Assembly: GCA_007859745.1 (NCBI GenBank) | Contig: SMLU01000001.1 | Span: 124,001 to 188,000, forward strand | Direction: 5' to 3' | From: Phycisphaerae bacterium RAS1 | Lineage (GTDB): Bacteria; Planctomycetota; Phycisphaerae; UBA1845; Fen-1342 | DNA length: 64,000 bases | Shown: one piece after another, positions 1 through 8,456 of the stretch | Position numbering within the stretch: the stretch's first letter is position 1 | Layout of the letters: every line of letters starts with the position of its first letter | Made by a program: the position numbers and the translations under genes | Notes under the pieces: generated by a model | Told to the model about the DNA's origin: nothing | What the model saw: the letters and a program-made list of their open reading frames with translations, nothing else | Databases searched by the model: none

Positions 1-230
1 GGGCGTATTACGTGCTGGCGGAGATCGGGCACCTGGGCTTTCCGAATGCGAAGGCGGCGGCGATGGCGCTGCTGGAGGAAACCAAAGTGGCCAGCGTGCC
101 GGGAACGGCGTTCTATCAGAGCGAAACGGGGCAGAAGCTGCTGCGGTTCTGCTTCGCCAAGGAAGACGACCTGCTGCGCGAGGCGGCCAGGCGAATCCGG
201 AGCTTCCGGGGAGCGCCGGTCCATGCTTGA
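1..230 (+). CDS. mtnE: Methionine-pathway aminotransferase, C-terminal fragment (probable MtnE)
   Basis: Only the last 75 residues are in the window; the reading frame is open at the left edge (first complete codon at base 3). The segment AYYVLAEIGHLGF, then VPGTAFY and LLRFCFAKEDDLL, matches the C-terminal domain of PLP-dependent fold type I aminotransferases of the aspartate/methionine group. The PLP lysine is off the window. Because mtnB, mtnD and mtnC follow directly, the likely role is the last step of methionine salvage, transamination of 4-methylthio-2-oxobutanoate to methionine; this substrate is inferred from context. Its stop overlaps the start of mtnB by 8 bases, so the two are probably translationally coupled. 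Confidence 0.75.
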   Translation, partial: AYYVLAEIGHLGFPNAKAAAMALLEETKVASVPGTAFYQSETGQKLLRFCFAKEDDLLREAARRIRSFRGAPVHA

Positions 231-882
231 GTTCGTGCCGGGCTTGCTGGATCGCGGGCCGGCGGCGGTGGCGGCGGCGCGGCATGCGCTCGCGGACCTG
301 TCCGCCATGCTCTACGAGCGCGGCTGGGCCTTCGGAACCAGCGGCAATTACAGCGCGCTGCTCAGCCACGAGCCGCTGCGGCTGCTGATCACGGCCAGCG
401 GGCGCGACAAGCGACGGCTGACGGACACGGATTTCACGATCGTTGACGAACGGGGGCGCACGGTCGACGCCGGCGCGCCCCGGCCATCGGCGGAGACGAT
501 GCTGCACGTGACGCTGGCGCAGCGCGGCTGCGTGGGATCGGTGCTGCACACGCACTCAACCTGGAACACGGTGCTTTCGGACCTGCATGCGGCGCGCGGG
601 GCGTTGCGGATCGAGGGCTACGAGATGCTGAAGGGGCTGACGGGCGTCACGACCCACGAGAGCGCCATCGAGATTCCGATCTTCGAGAACACGCAGGATA
701 TCCCGGACCTGGCGCTGCGCGTGGCGGCGCGGCTGGATGAGACCGGCGACGGGCTGCCCTGGGCATTTCTGATTCGGCGGCACGGGCTGTACACATGGGG
801 GCGCGACCTGGCCGAAGCCCGGCGGCACGTGGAGATTCTGGAGTTCTTGTTCGAGGTGGTCGGTCGAAGTTCAGGGCTGTAA
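223..882 (+). CDS. mtnB: Methylthioribulose-1-phosphate dehydratase
   Basis: 219 residues, class II aldolase/adducin fold. It dehydrates 5-methylthioribulose 1-phosphate to the diketo intermediate of methionine salvage. Visible family features are the N-terminal [12 protein letters not shown] loop, the metal-ligand segment [12 protein letters not shown] (HxH) and the later [11 protein letters not shown] segment, which supplies the third histidine. The ATG at 223 was chosen because it overlaps the upstream stop (ATGCTTGA) and the protein then starts at the expected family length; a longer in-frame extension back to 46 would run through the aminotransferase gene. Cytoplasmic. Confidence 0.92.
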   Translation: MLEFVPGLLDRGPAAVAAARHALADLSAMLYERGWAFGTSGNYSALLSHEPLRLLITASGRDKRRLTDTDFTIVDERGRTVDAGAPRPSAETMLHVTLAQRGCVGSVLHTHSTWNTVLSDLHAARGALRIEGYEMLKGLTGVTTHESAIEIPIFENTQDIPDLALRVAARLDETGDGLPWAFLIRRHGLYTWGRDLAEARRHVEILEFLFEVVGRSSGL

Positions 883-897
883 CGGCCGTCGGTGTCG

Positions 898-989
898 CCG
901 GTTTTTTGTGGCACCGGTTTTTTGTGGCACCGGTTTTTTGTGGCACCGGTTTCCAACCGGTGGTTGTTTGCACGGGTTTCCAACCCGTG
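898..989. repeat. Three tandem 16-bp units followed by two short palindromes
   Basis: The unit CCGGTTTTTTGTGGCA occurs three times head to tail at 898-913, 914-929 and 930-945. It is followed by the perfect palindromic hairpins CACCGGTTTCCAACCGGTG (944-962) and CACGGGTTTCCAACCCGTG (971-989). The block sits between mtnB and mtnD and could form hairpins in the operon transcript. There are no unique spacers, so it is not a CRISPR array. Confidence 0.9.
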
Positions 990-1015
990 CCCGCGACGGC
1001 GATGGAGCATCGCAT

Positions 1016-1612
1016 ATGGCGACGATCTGCGTTCCAAAAGAAGCCCGGACCATTCACGGCCAGGCCGAAATCTCGGCGTTTCTGGCACCCTTCGGCATGA
1101 CCTACCAGCGCTGGCCGCTCGAGGACCGGGTCGATCCCGATGCGACTGCGGACGACATCCTGGCGGCGTACTCCCTGGAGATTGAGGAGTTGAAGCGCGG
1201 GGGTGGATACGTCACGGCCGACGTGATCAACGTGACGCCCGATACGCCGGGGCTGGACGCGATGCTGAACAAGTTCAACAAGGAGCACCGGCACACGGAA
1301 GATGAAGTGCGGTTCATCGTGAAGGGCAAGGGGCTGTTTCACATCAACCCGGAAAACGGCCCGGTTTTCTCGATCACGGTCGAGGCCGGCGACCTGATCA
1401 CCGTACCGCGCGGCACGCGACACTGGTTCGACCTGTGCGCCGAGCGGACCATCCGGGCGATCCGGCTGTTTCAGGATATTTCCGGCTGGACGCCGCTGTA
1501 CGAGGCCGGCGGCGTGCACGGCGAGTTTCAGCCGCTGTGCTGGGGCCCGACGTACCTCGGCGGGCAGGCGTTCGCAGGCTCTCGTGCCCCTTCGTCGCGA
1601 ATAACCCCGTGA
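1016..1612 (+). CDS. mtnD: Acireductone dioxygenase
   Basis: 198 residues, cupin fold. It oxidises acireductone with O2 to 4-methylthio-2-oxobutanoate and formate (Fe form) in methionine salvage. The cupin metal site is complete: [11 protein letters not shown] gives HxH and the glutamate, and GTRHWFD gives the last histidine. The ATG at 1016 ([10 protein letters not shown]) was chosen because the family begins close to this point and the sequence upstream is repeat DNA; an upstream in-frame start at 908 would encode translated repeat. The stop overlaps the GTG start of mtnC by four bases (GTGA). Confidence 0.93.
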   Translation: MATICVPKEARTIHGQAEISAFLAPFGMTYQRWPLEDRVDPDATADDILAAYSLEIEELKRGGGYVTADVINVTPDTPGLDAMLNKFNKEHRHTEDEVRFIVKGKGLFHINPENGPVFSITVEAGDLITVPRGTRHWFDLCAERTIRAIRLFQDISGWTPLYEAGGVHGEFQPLCWGPTYLGGQAFAGSRAPSSRITP

Positions 1613-2304
1613 CACCGGGCGTTCGCTGCATCCTGTTGGACATCGAAGGCACGATCGCGCCGATTGCGTTCGTGCATGACGTGCTTTTTCCGTTCGCCCG
1701 CGCAAGGCTGAATGCGTTTCTGGAGCGCCACTGGGACACGCCGGAAGTCCACGCGGCGCGGCAACAGATCGCCGACGACGCGCATTCGCCGCCGCTGGAT
1801 CGCGACGCGCTGATCGCGCATCTGCTGGGGTTGATGGATCGCGACGCGAAAACGACGGGGCTGAAGTCGCTTCAGGGGCTGATCTGGCGCGGGGGCTTCG
1901 AGAGCGGGGAACTGCGCTCACCGCTGTTCGACGACGTGGCGCCGGCGATTCGCCGATGGCGCGAGGAGGGTGTGCGCATCAGCATTTACTCCAGCGGTAG
2001 CGCGGCGGCGCAGCGGCTGTTCTGCGCGCACACCACCGCCGGCGACCTGACGCCGCTCATTGAACGCTATTTTGACACGACGGTCGGGGCAAAGCGGTCG
2101 GCGGCGAGCTACCAGCGAATCGCGGAACTGCTGGCCCTGCCCGCGGAGCAGATGCTTTTCATCTCCGACGTACCGGCGGAGTTGGCGGCGGCGCGCGCGG
2201 CCGGGGTGCCGGTGCGCCTGGCCGTGCGGCCGGGGAACGCGCCGGCGACAGGAACGGAATTCCCGGCGCTCCAGTCGTTGTCGCAACTTTCGGCGATTGA
2301 CTGA
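1609..2304 (+). CDS. mtnC: Enolase-phosphatase E1
   Basis: 231 residues, HAD superfamily. It enolises and dephosphorylates 2,3-diketo-5-methylthiopentyl-1-phosphate to acireductone, the substrate of the upstream dioxygenase. HAD motif I is present as [11 protein letters not shown], motif II as [10 protein letters not shown], the lysine of motif III in [10 protein letters not shown], and motif IV as FISDVPAE. The GTG start at 1609 is set by the GTGA overlap with the mtnD stop and gives normal family length. This completes a run mtnE-B-D-C, with the isomerase and nucleosidase steps not in the window. Confidence 0.92.
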   Translation: MTPGVRCILLDIEGTIAPIAFVHDVLFPFARARLNAFLERHWDTPEVHAARQQIADDAHSPPLDRDALIAHLLGLMDRDAKTTGLKSLQGLIWRGGFESGELRSPLFDDVAPAIRRWREEGVRISIYSSGSAAAQRLFCAHTTAGDLTPLIERYFDTTVGAKRSAASYQRIAELLALPAEQMLFISDVPAELAAARAAGVPVRLAVRPGNAPATGTEFPALQSLSQLSAID

Positions 2305-2309
2305 TCCCA

Positions 2310-2351
2310 CCGGTGCAAACTGGAAACGCACCGGCGGGACGCCGATGCTCC
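2310..2351. repeat. Palindromic repeat, SIGVPPV family
   Basis: A 7-bp stem (2310-2316 with 2328-2334) is followed by a block CACCGGCGGGACGCCGATGC at 2329 onwards. The 25 bases 2327-2351 recur exactly at 43644-43668 and, in reverse complement, inside the acs gene at 57618-57642. There is no T-run, so it is not an obvious terminator for the mtn operon although it lies directly after it. Confidence 0.85.
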
Positions 2352-2427
2352 GGTCGCGGGAATCTCCCAAGTAGAATGGGTCGGAGCGCGCTCGCCGAAC
2401 GCCGGCGCGACCGGTAAACTGCACGGT

Positions 2428-3006
2428 ATGCGGGGAACGTTAACGACACATGTCAGCCTGCTCGCGCGCCTGTCCGACGGCGACGACGCGACCGCCTGGA
2501 GCGACTTTCTCGATCGCTACGGCGAGCTGATCCGCAGCTTCGCGCAGCGGCGCGGGCTTCAGGCCGCGGACTGCGACGACGTCGCACAGGACGTGCTGCT
2601 GGCGTTGACCAAGGCCATGCGGAGCTTCGAGTATCGCGCCGAGAAGGGCCGCTTTCGCGCCTATCTGAAAGCCGCCACGCTGCGGCTCGTCAATCGGAAA
2701 TTCTGGCAGAAAACCGGCGTGCGCCCCCTAGAGCAGGTCGAGGACGCCGGGGCCGATCCGGCTGTCGAGAGCCTGTGGGAAGAGGAGTGGCGCGCCCACC
2801 ACGTGCGCCAGGCGATGCGGACGCTCGAAGTCGAGTTCGGCCGCACCGAGCTTCGCGCGTTTCAGTGGTACGGCGTCGAGGGACGCGGCGCGCAGGAGAC
2901 GGCCGCCGCCCTGAGCCTGTCGTTGAACCAGGTCTACCAGGCCAAGTCGCGCGTGATGAAGCGGCTGGCCGAGCTGATCGAGGAGCAGACGCAGGACGAG
3001 GGGTAG
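2428..3006 (+). CDS. ECF RNA polymerase sigma factor
   Basis: 192 residues. Region 2 is seen in DFLDRYGELIRSFAQRRGL through CDDVAQDVLLALTKAM and FRAYLKAATLRLVNRKFWQK. Region 4 is seen near the C-terminus as ETAAALSLSLNQVYQAKSRV, a helix-turn-helix that binds the -35 element. The N-terminal VSLLARLSDGDDATAWSDF is the style of the planctomycete ECF group that is encoded beside Ser/Thr kinases. No anti-sigma gene is adjacent; the kinase gene begins 22 bases downstream and probably forms an operon with it. Which regulon it controls cannot be read from the sequence. Confidence 0.9.
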   Translation: MRGTLTTHVSLLARLSDGDDATAWSDFLDRYGELIRSFAQRRGLQAADCDDVAQDVLLALTKAMRSFEYRAEKGRFRAYLKAATLRLVNRKFWQKTGVRPLEQVEDAGADPAVESLWEEEWRAHHVRQAMRTLEVEFGRTELRAFQWYGVEGRGAQETAAALSLSLNQVYQAKSRVMKRLAELIEEQTQDEG

Positions 3007-3028
3007 GCGTCGCAAGCGTTTGTGAGCC

Positions 3029-5947
3029 ATGGCACGCGACTCCGATTGGTACTCTGAGGAAGGCGCGCTGATCAAGGCGATTCGCAGCAGCCGCTGGACG
3101 GCGCCGCCCGATCCGGGCATCGCCGGCTACTCCGAGTGGTGCGAATTGCGGCGCGGCGGACAGGGCGTGGTGTTCAGCGCCACGCAGCTTTCGACCCGGC
3201 GGCGCGTCGCGGTGAAGATTCTCCACGGAGGGCCGTTCGCCTCGCCCCAGGGCTGGGCGCGATTTGAGCGCGAGATCGACCTGATCGCCGGCTTTCAGCA
3301 CCCGCACATCGTCCGGCTGTACGACCGCGGATTGACCGACCAGGGACTGCCCTATTACGTGATGGAGCTGATCGAGGGGGTCGGGCTGGACGATCTTCTG
3401 GCGCCGTCCGGCGTTCGCGACGCGCGCCGCGCCGACAATGGGACTCCCGCGGCGGCCCTGCCCGTGCGTCGAACGCTGGAGCTGCTGGCGCAGATCTGCG
3501 AAGCGGTGAACTACGCCCATCAGCGAGGCGTCATTCACCGCGATTTGAAGCCGGCCAATATCCTTCTCGACCCGGACGGGGCGCCGCATGTGCTGGATTT
3601 CGGACTTGGCAAGCGGGTCGCGGAGGAACCCGGCGAAAACACGCGCACATCGCTGAGTCGAACCGGGGACTTTGCCGGTTCGCTGCCCTGGGCCAGCCCC
3701 GAGCAGCTCGAAGGAGAGCCATCGCGTATTGACGTTCGCACCGACGTCTACGCGCTGGGCGTGTTGTCGTTTCAGATGCTCACGGGGTGCTCCCCGTACC
3801 CCGCTGGCGGTGGGCTGCGCGAACTCGTGACGCACATCCGGGAGTGGAACCCGAAACGGCCGAGCTTGCTGCGAAGCGGGATCGACGCCGACGTGGACAT
3901 CATCGTGCTCAAGTGCCTGAGCAAGGAGCCGCTCCGCCGCTACCAATCGGCAGGCGAGCTGGCCCGCGACCTGCGGCACTACCTGGCCGGCGAGCCGATT
4001 GAGGCCAAGCGCGATTCGGCGATCTACCTGCTGCGGAAACGCGTTCGCCGTCATCGCGCCGTGCTGGGACTGGCTGCGGCGCTGGCCCTGGCGCTTCTGG
4101 CCGGGCTCACGGCATCGCTGCGCTTCTGGGCGCAGGCCGCCGGCCAGCGCGACGAGGCCCGGCGACAAGCCGCGGTTGCGCGGGCCGTGAACGCGTTCCT
4201 GCACGACACGCTGGCGGCGGGCGACCCCTACGCCGCCCGCCCGCTATTTGAACCGGCGCGTCAGGCTGGCGTAAGCGGCGCGCTCGATGTCGCGTCGGCG
4301 CGGGTCGCGACCGCGTTCGCCGGCCAGCCCGAAGTGGAAGCCGCTGTCAGGGCGACGCTGGGAGCGACGTATCTGCACCGCGGCGAAGTGGACAAGGCGG
4401 CCCCGCACATTGAACAGTCGCTTGCGCTTCGCCGCACGCTCCTGGGCGAGCGGCATCCGGACACGCTGACCGCACTGGAGCTGGTCGCAGAGCTTCGCGA
4501 GGCGCAGCGCCAGTATGCCGAGTGCGAACGGTTGATCCTCCAGGTCTGGGAAATACGACGCGCAACTTTGGGCGACGACCACGCCGACACGCTGCGAGCG
4601 CTTGGCGCTTTGGGCTGGGCGAGGCATCGCCTGGGACGCGAGCAGGAGGCCGAGGCGGCGGTGCGCCAGGCGCTGGCGGGCCAGGTGCGACTGCTGGGAG
4701 AAAGTCACGCCGAAACGCTCGACACCATGACGGGCCTGGCCTGGGTGCTGCAGGGCATGAACCGGATCGACGAAGCGTACGCCGTCGCTCGCCGAGCCTC
4801 AGACGGGTTCCAACGCCTGCTGGGAACCGGGCACCCGCTCGCAATCAACTCACTGGATCCCCTTGCGTCGCTGCTGATGGCCCAGGGACGCCTGGACGAA
4901 TCCGAGCGGCTGTACCGCGACGTCCTGGACGGCTCCCGCCGTGTGTTGGGGGAGGCGCACCCGGATACGCTCACGTCGCTGGGCAATGTCGCGCGCGTCA
5001 CATATGAGCGCGGCCGGTATGCAGAAGCGGAGGCGCTTTACCGCGAGCAGCTCGATCGCATGCACCCCATCCTCGCGGCCGACCATCCGGCGCGCTGCAC
5101 CGTGCTCTACAGCCTGGCGCTGACGCTCAAGATGCAGAAGAAGTACGCAGAATCGGAGAGATTCTACGGCGAGGCCATGGACGCGGCCCGCCGCGCGCTG
5201 GGGGCCGACAATACACTGACGATCCAGATTTTGTACGGGTGGGGTGAAGTGCTGCGGGAACTGGGTCGCTTCTCCGAGGCCGAGCCTCGGCTGCGCGACG
5301 CTTCTGACGGCTATCGCCGGACCGTCGGCGAGCAGGACGACAAGACGTTGATCGCAATGAACTCGCTGGCTGGAACGCTCGGCGACCTGAACCGGCCGGC
5401 CGAAGCCGAACCGATCTACCGCAGCGTGCTGGAGGTCCGGCGGCAGCGGCTGGGAAACGAGCACACGGACACGCTGACGACGCTCAACGACCTGGCGCTA
5501 CTGCTCAAGAATGCCGGCCGCCTGGCGGAAGCCGAGCCGCTCTACCGCGAGGTGGTCCGGACGCAGCGCGAAGCGCTCGGCCCCTTGCACCGCCACACGC
5601 TGATCGGCGCGTTCAACCTGGCGCAACTTCTCTGCGAGAAGGGCGACTGCGACGAGGCGGAGTCGCTTTTTCTCGATGTGATTCGCAGCGCACCGGACGC
5701 GCTGACGCCGGACCACTGGTACTGCGGCTGGTTCCGGCTCGGTTTCGGCCGATGCCTGATGAAATCCGGCCGCCTGGCCGAAGCTGAATCGCACCTGCTC
5801 AGCGCCCATTCCCACCTGGCCAGCGTGCTGGGACCGGATGACCGCCGCACCACAAACGCGGCCCGCTGTCTGGCCGACCTGTATGTCGCGTGGGAGCGAC
5901 CGGCGGAGGCGGCCGTCTGGCGGGCTCTTTCCGAGCCGCGACCGTGA
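3029..5947 (+). CDS. Membrane-anchored Ser/Thr protein kinase with TPR array
   Basis: 972 residues. The kinase domain spans about residues 30-320: glycine-rich loop LRRGGQGVVF, VAVKIL lysine, catalytic loop HRDLKPANIL with Asp172, DFGLGK and SPEQLEG activation segment, then DVYALGVLSFQML. A single transmembrane helix follows at about 342-365. The remainder has about eleven 42-residue TPR units, each with a core like LGERHPDTLTAL. The likely arrangement is a cytoplasmic kinase and an exported TPR sensor or scaffold. It follows an ECF sigma gene, a pairing known in planctomycetes in which the kinase is thought to act on the sigma factor. The last five codons and the stop lie inside a palindromic repeat, so the native C-terminus may have been replaced. 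Confidence 0.93.
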   Translation: MARDSDWYSEEGALIKAIRSSRWTAPPDPGIAGYSEWCELRRGGQGVVFSATQLSTRRRVAVKILHGGPFASPQGWARFEREIDLIAGFQHPHIVRLYDRGLTDQGLPYYVMELIEGVGLDDLLAPSGVRDARRADNGTPAAALPVRRTLELLAQICEAVNYAHQRGVIHRDLKPANILLDPDGAPHVLDFGLGKRVAEEPGENTRTSLSRTGDFAGSLPWASPEQLEGEPSRIDVRTDVYALGVLSFQMLTGCSPYPAGGGLRELVTHIREWNPKRPSLLRSGIDADVDIIVLKCLSKEPLRRYQSAGELARDLRHYLAGEPIEAKRDSAIYLLRKRVRRHRAVLGLAAALALALLAGLTASLRFWAQAAGQRDEARRQAAVARAVNAFLHDTLAAGDPYAARPLFEPARQAGVSGALDVASARVATAFAGQPEVEAAVRATLGATYLHRGEVDKAAPHIEQSLALRRTLLGERHPDTLTALELVAELREAQRQYAECERLILQVWEIRRATLGDDHADTLRALGALGWARHRLGREQEAEAAVRQALAGQVRLLGESHAETLDTMTGLAWVLQGMNRIDEAYAVARRASDGFQRLLGTGHPLAINSLDPLASLLMAQGRLDESERLYRDVLDGSRRVLGEAHPDTLTSLGNVARVTYERGRYAEAEALYREQLDRMHPILAADHPARCTVLYSLALTLKMQKKYAESERFYGEAMDAARRALGADNTLTIQILYGWGEVLRELGRFSEAEPRLRDASDGYRRTVGEQDDKTLIAMNSLAGTLGDLNRPAEAEPIYRSVLEVRRQRLGNEHTDTLTTLNDLALLLKNAGRLAEAEPLYREVVRTQREALGPLHRHTLIGAFNLAQLLCEKGDCDEAESLFLDVIRSAPDALTPDHWYCGWFRLGFGRCLMKSGRLAEAESHLLSAHSHLASVLGPDDRRTTNAARCLADLYVAWERPAEAAVWRALSEPRP

Positions 5948-5985
5948 GGGAGAGGATCCTGCAAAACCGCTTGCTGACGCGCGCT
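5930..5985. repeat. Palindromic repeat family A, overlaps the kinase stop codon
   Basis: The block TCCGAGCCGCGACCGTGAGG starts at 5930 and the other half (CCGCTTGCTGACGCGCGCT) ends at 5985. The kinase gene reads Ser-Glu-Pro-Arg-Pro-stop from the left half, using the TGA within ACCGTGAGG. Related copies are at 10160-10222, 34955-35026, 56021-56082 and 56175-56203. Confidence 0.85.
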
Positions 5986-6031
5986 TAGATCGAGATAACG
6001 ATTCTGGGATAGCCGCAAGTCGGCTTCGCGC

Positions 6032-8128
6032 TCATGGCATTTCCGCTGGCTTGCGGCGGACGTAGCGCTCCATCCATGCCAGGTCCCATTCCATCTTCGC
6101 CTTGCGGAAGCTGCATTTCGTGAGGCCGTGACCCTGGCCCGGATAGACCAGCAGCTCGCAGGGCACATTCACGTATTCGCGCAGGGCGCGGTGCAGGGCG
6201 CGGCTGTGAATCGCCGGTACGCGCGCGTCGTCGCCGCCGACGTGGATCAGCGTGGGCGTCTTGACGTCCCCCAGCCGCGAGGACGGCGAACCGAGGCGGT
6301 AGGCGTCGTGCTCCGTCCAGGAGAAGCCGCGCATGTAGTTGAGGACGTGGCCGGGCGTGTCCTCGGCCGCCCATTGCAGGAACTGATCGACGACGCCGGC
6401 GCCGCTGCTGGCGGCTTTGAAACGCGTCGTCGTCGTGATCAGGCAGTTGGTGAGAAAGCCGCCGTTGCTCCATCCCATGACGCCGAGCTTGTCCGGATCG
6501 GCGATGCCGCGCTCGATCAGGGCGTCCACGCCGGTGAGGATGTCGGCGACGTCGATGTCGTTCTCATGGCCGATCAGGTCGGTGAGGAATTTGTCGCCGT
6601 AGCCGGTCGAGCCGCGGTAGTTCGGGCTGAAGACGGCGTAACCGGCGGCGGGGAAGCTGGTGCGGCCGTAGATGCGGAAGTCGAGGGCGATGCGCGTGCT
6701 GTCGGTCGGGCCGCCGTGCAGCTCGACGATGAGCGGGAGCTTGCCGCCGCCGGGCTCGTAGTCGTGGGGGAGTTCGAGGATGCCTTCGCATTCGACGCCG
6801 TCGCGGGATTTCCAGGTGACGGTGGAGACCTGCGGCAGCTTCCAAGTGTCAACCTGCGGGTTGACGTTGGTCAGACGCTTGTAGATCTGGCCCTTGGCAG
6901 GGTCCGCGCCGGATTCGATTAAGAAAACGTCGGCGGTGTGCTTCGGGTCGTTGAGGATGACGGCGGGCGGTGTGGCGACGTTGGTCGAGAACGCGTAGCC
7001 GTCGACGACGATATCAGTCGGTGTCAGCAGGCGCGTTTTTCCGGGGGCGCCGTCGCGCAGACTTTCCAGGCAGTAGATCCGGCGGCGGGCGCGCTGATCG
7101 GCGACGAAGCACAGATCAGCCGAGTCTGGAATCCACTGCAGCCGACCGGTGACGTAAACGTCCGCCGGGCGCGCCGCGCGGCGCAAGGCGGGGGCCGCGC
7201 CGGAGGCGGCGTCGGTCTTCCACTCGGCCAACAGAATCTCGCTCGGATAGCCGTCAAATGAGATCGTGAACGCCAGCAACCGTCCGTCGCTGCTCCAGGC
7301 GGCCGATTCGAGCCAGCCGTAGGGCGAGGGGGCCTGAGCTCGCCACAGCTCGTCCGCGAGCGTCTCGACTTTTTTCGTCGCCGCATCGTAGACATCGACG
7401 CGCGAGCGGCCTTCGTGCGTGATCAGCTCGTCATTCGGGTCGGTGATCATGGCGATTCGTTGCTGGTCGGGCGAGACGGCGAAGTAGCGGATGTAGCGCT
7501 TTTCGGCGACGAGTTTCTCCGCCCGCCAGGTCTGCATGTCGAGTCGCCAGAGCTCGGAGACCGCTCGCTTCGCGCCGACATACGTCACGTCCTTGTGCTT
7601 GCCGCGCAGCTCCTTCCACTCTTCCTGCGCATCTTCGCCGGAGGTCGTGTAGTAGACGTGCCGGCCGTCCTGCGCGAGCTGAAAGGCGCCAATACCGTCG
7701 GCCAGCCGCGTGATGGCGAGCGGTTCGCCGCCGTGCGTGCCGGTGGCCCAGACCTGCGTCTTCCCGTTGTACGGAGCGGCCTTGCCGTCATCACGTTTGC
7801 GCGAGGCGGCGAAGTACAGATGCTGGCTGTCCGGGCCCCACTGCGGCGAGCCGTCGCTGCCCGGATCGAACGTCAGTCGATAAGGCGGGCTTGCGCCGTC
7901 GGTGGCGACGATCCAAATCTCGGTGTTGCGGTCTTCGGCGGGCGGCTCCCAGCGGGTGTCGGTGTAGGCGACGAGCTTGCCGTCGGGCGAGGCGGCGACT
8001 TCGCCGACAACGGCGAGCGTGAAGTAGTCGTCGATCGTGATGTCGTGCGCACGGGTGGGCGGATCGGCGGCGAGGGCGGCGAAAGTGAGAAGGAACGAAC
8101 AGGCGAGCATGCGTGAAATTCGGTGCAT
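6032..8128 (-). CDS. Secreted S9 family prolyl oligopeptidase-like serine peptidase
   Basis: 698 residues. The N-terminus (MHRISRMLACSFLLTFAALA) is a signal peptide, so the enzyme is exported. Residues 30-430 resemble WD40-like beta-propeller repeats (ASPDGKLVAYT, SPDQQRIAMI, WSSDGRLLAFT). The C-terminal alpha/beta hydrolase domain carries the nucleophile in GWSNGG (Ser near 554), the aspartate in VGGDDARVP (near 633) and the histidine in PGQGHGL (near 667). This is the dipeptidyl-peptidase/acylaminoacyl-peptidase architecture; the exact substrate is unknown. The ATG at 8128 was chosen because it begins the signal peptide; the frame is open a little further upstream. It is convergent with the kinase gene. 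Confidence 0.9.
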   Translation of the reverse strand: MHRISRMLACSFLLTFAALAADPPTRAHDITIDDYFTLAVVGEVAASPDGKLVAYTDTRWEPPAEDRNTEIWIVATDGASPPYRLTFDPGSDGSPQWGPDSQHLYFAASRKRDDGKAAPYNGKTQVWATGTHGGEPLAITRLADGIGAFQLAQDGRHVYYTTSGEDAQEEWKELRGKHKDVTYVGAKRAVSELWRLDMQTWRAEKLVAEKRYIRYFAVSPDQQRIAMITDPNDELITHEGRSRVDVYDAATKKVETLADELWRAQAPSPYGWLESAAWSSDGRLLAFTISFDGYPSEILLAEWKTDAASGAAPALRRAARPADVYVTGRLQWIPDSADLCFVADQRARRRIYCLESLRDGAPGKTRLLTPTDIVVDGYAFSTNVATPPAVILNDPKHTADVFLIESGADPAKGQIYKRLTNVNPQVDTWKLPQVSTVTWKSRDGVECEGILELPHDYEPGGGKLPLIVELHGGPTDSTRIALDFRIYGRTSFPAAGYAVFSPNYRGSTGYGDKFLTDLIGHENDIDVADILTGVDALIERGIADPDKLGVMGWSNGGFLTNCLITTTTRFKAASSGAGVVDQFLQWAAEDTPGHVLNYMRGFSWTEHDAYRLGSPSSRLGDVKTPTLIHVGGDDARVPAIHSRALHRALREYVNVPCELLVYPGQGHGLTKCSFRKAKMEWDLAWMERYVRRKPAEMP

Positions 8129-8221
8129 GGCTGATCCTCGATAAGCTTGTAGGATGCCGGATTGTGGCGGGAGTGAAGGAGCGCCGCCACGGGCGTGCAT
8201 CCGGTTTCAGGTGGCGATCCG

Positions 8222-8320
8222 TCCGAACCCGCCGCGCCAAGCGGCGGGGTGTCGTCCGCGGCCTGTGGAGCGCCGATCGCTAACGACCGTCATCCCGCCG
8301 CTTGGCGCGGCGGGTTCGGA
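8222..8320. repeat. 99-bp palindromic element, family D
   Basis: Two perfect 27-bp inverted arms (8222-8248 and 8294-8320; outer part TCCGAACCCGCCGCGCCAAG) flank a 45-bp asymmetric centre. Nearly identical elements lie at 39587-39685 and 43479-43576, there with the centre in the opposite orientation. It occupies most of the 328-base gap between the S9 peptidase and lpdA; the only other signal there is the AAGGAG ribosome binding site of lpdA. Confidence 0.92.
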
Positions 8321-8445
8321 AAAACACCGCCATTCGCAACCTCTATCGGGATGCCCCCGCCCCACGGCGTCGATGCCGACTCGTGCTTGACGACCGCCCC
8401 GCCGGATGCTTCCAATCCGCAGCAGCATTAACGGCTGCAACCATG

Positions 8446-8451
8446 AAGGAG
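8446..8451 (+). promoter_or_regulatory. Ribosome binding site deciding the lpdA start
   Basis: AAGGAG lies five bases before the GTG at 8457. The alternative upstream start at 8406 has no such site and would add 17 unlikely residues. Confidence 0.75.
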
Positions 8452-8456
8452 TTTCC

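Noticed and set aside
898-945. Three tandem 16-bp repeats as a CRISPR array
   Set aside because: Units are directly adjacent with no spacers and no cas genes are in the window.
2310-2334. Hairpin after mtnC as a terminator
   Set aside because: No T-run follows, and the sequence belongs to a dispersed repeat family.
647-4204. Long minus-strand frames opposite the mtn operon and the kinase gene
   Set aside because: Same reason: low-complexity Arg/Ala/Pro translations without motifs, opposite well supported genes.
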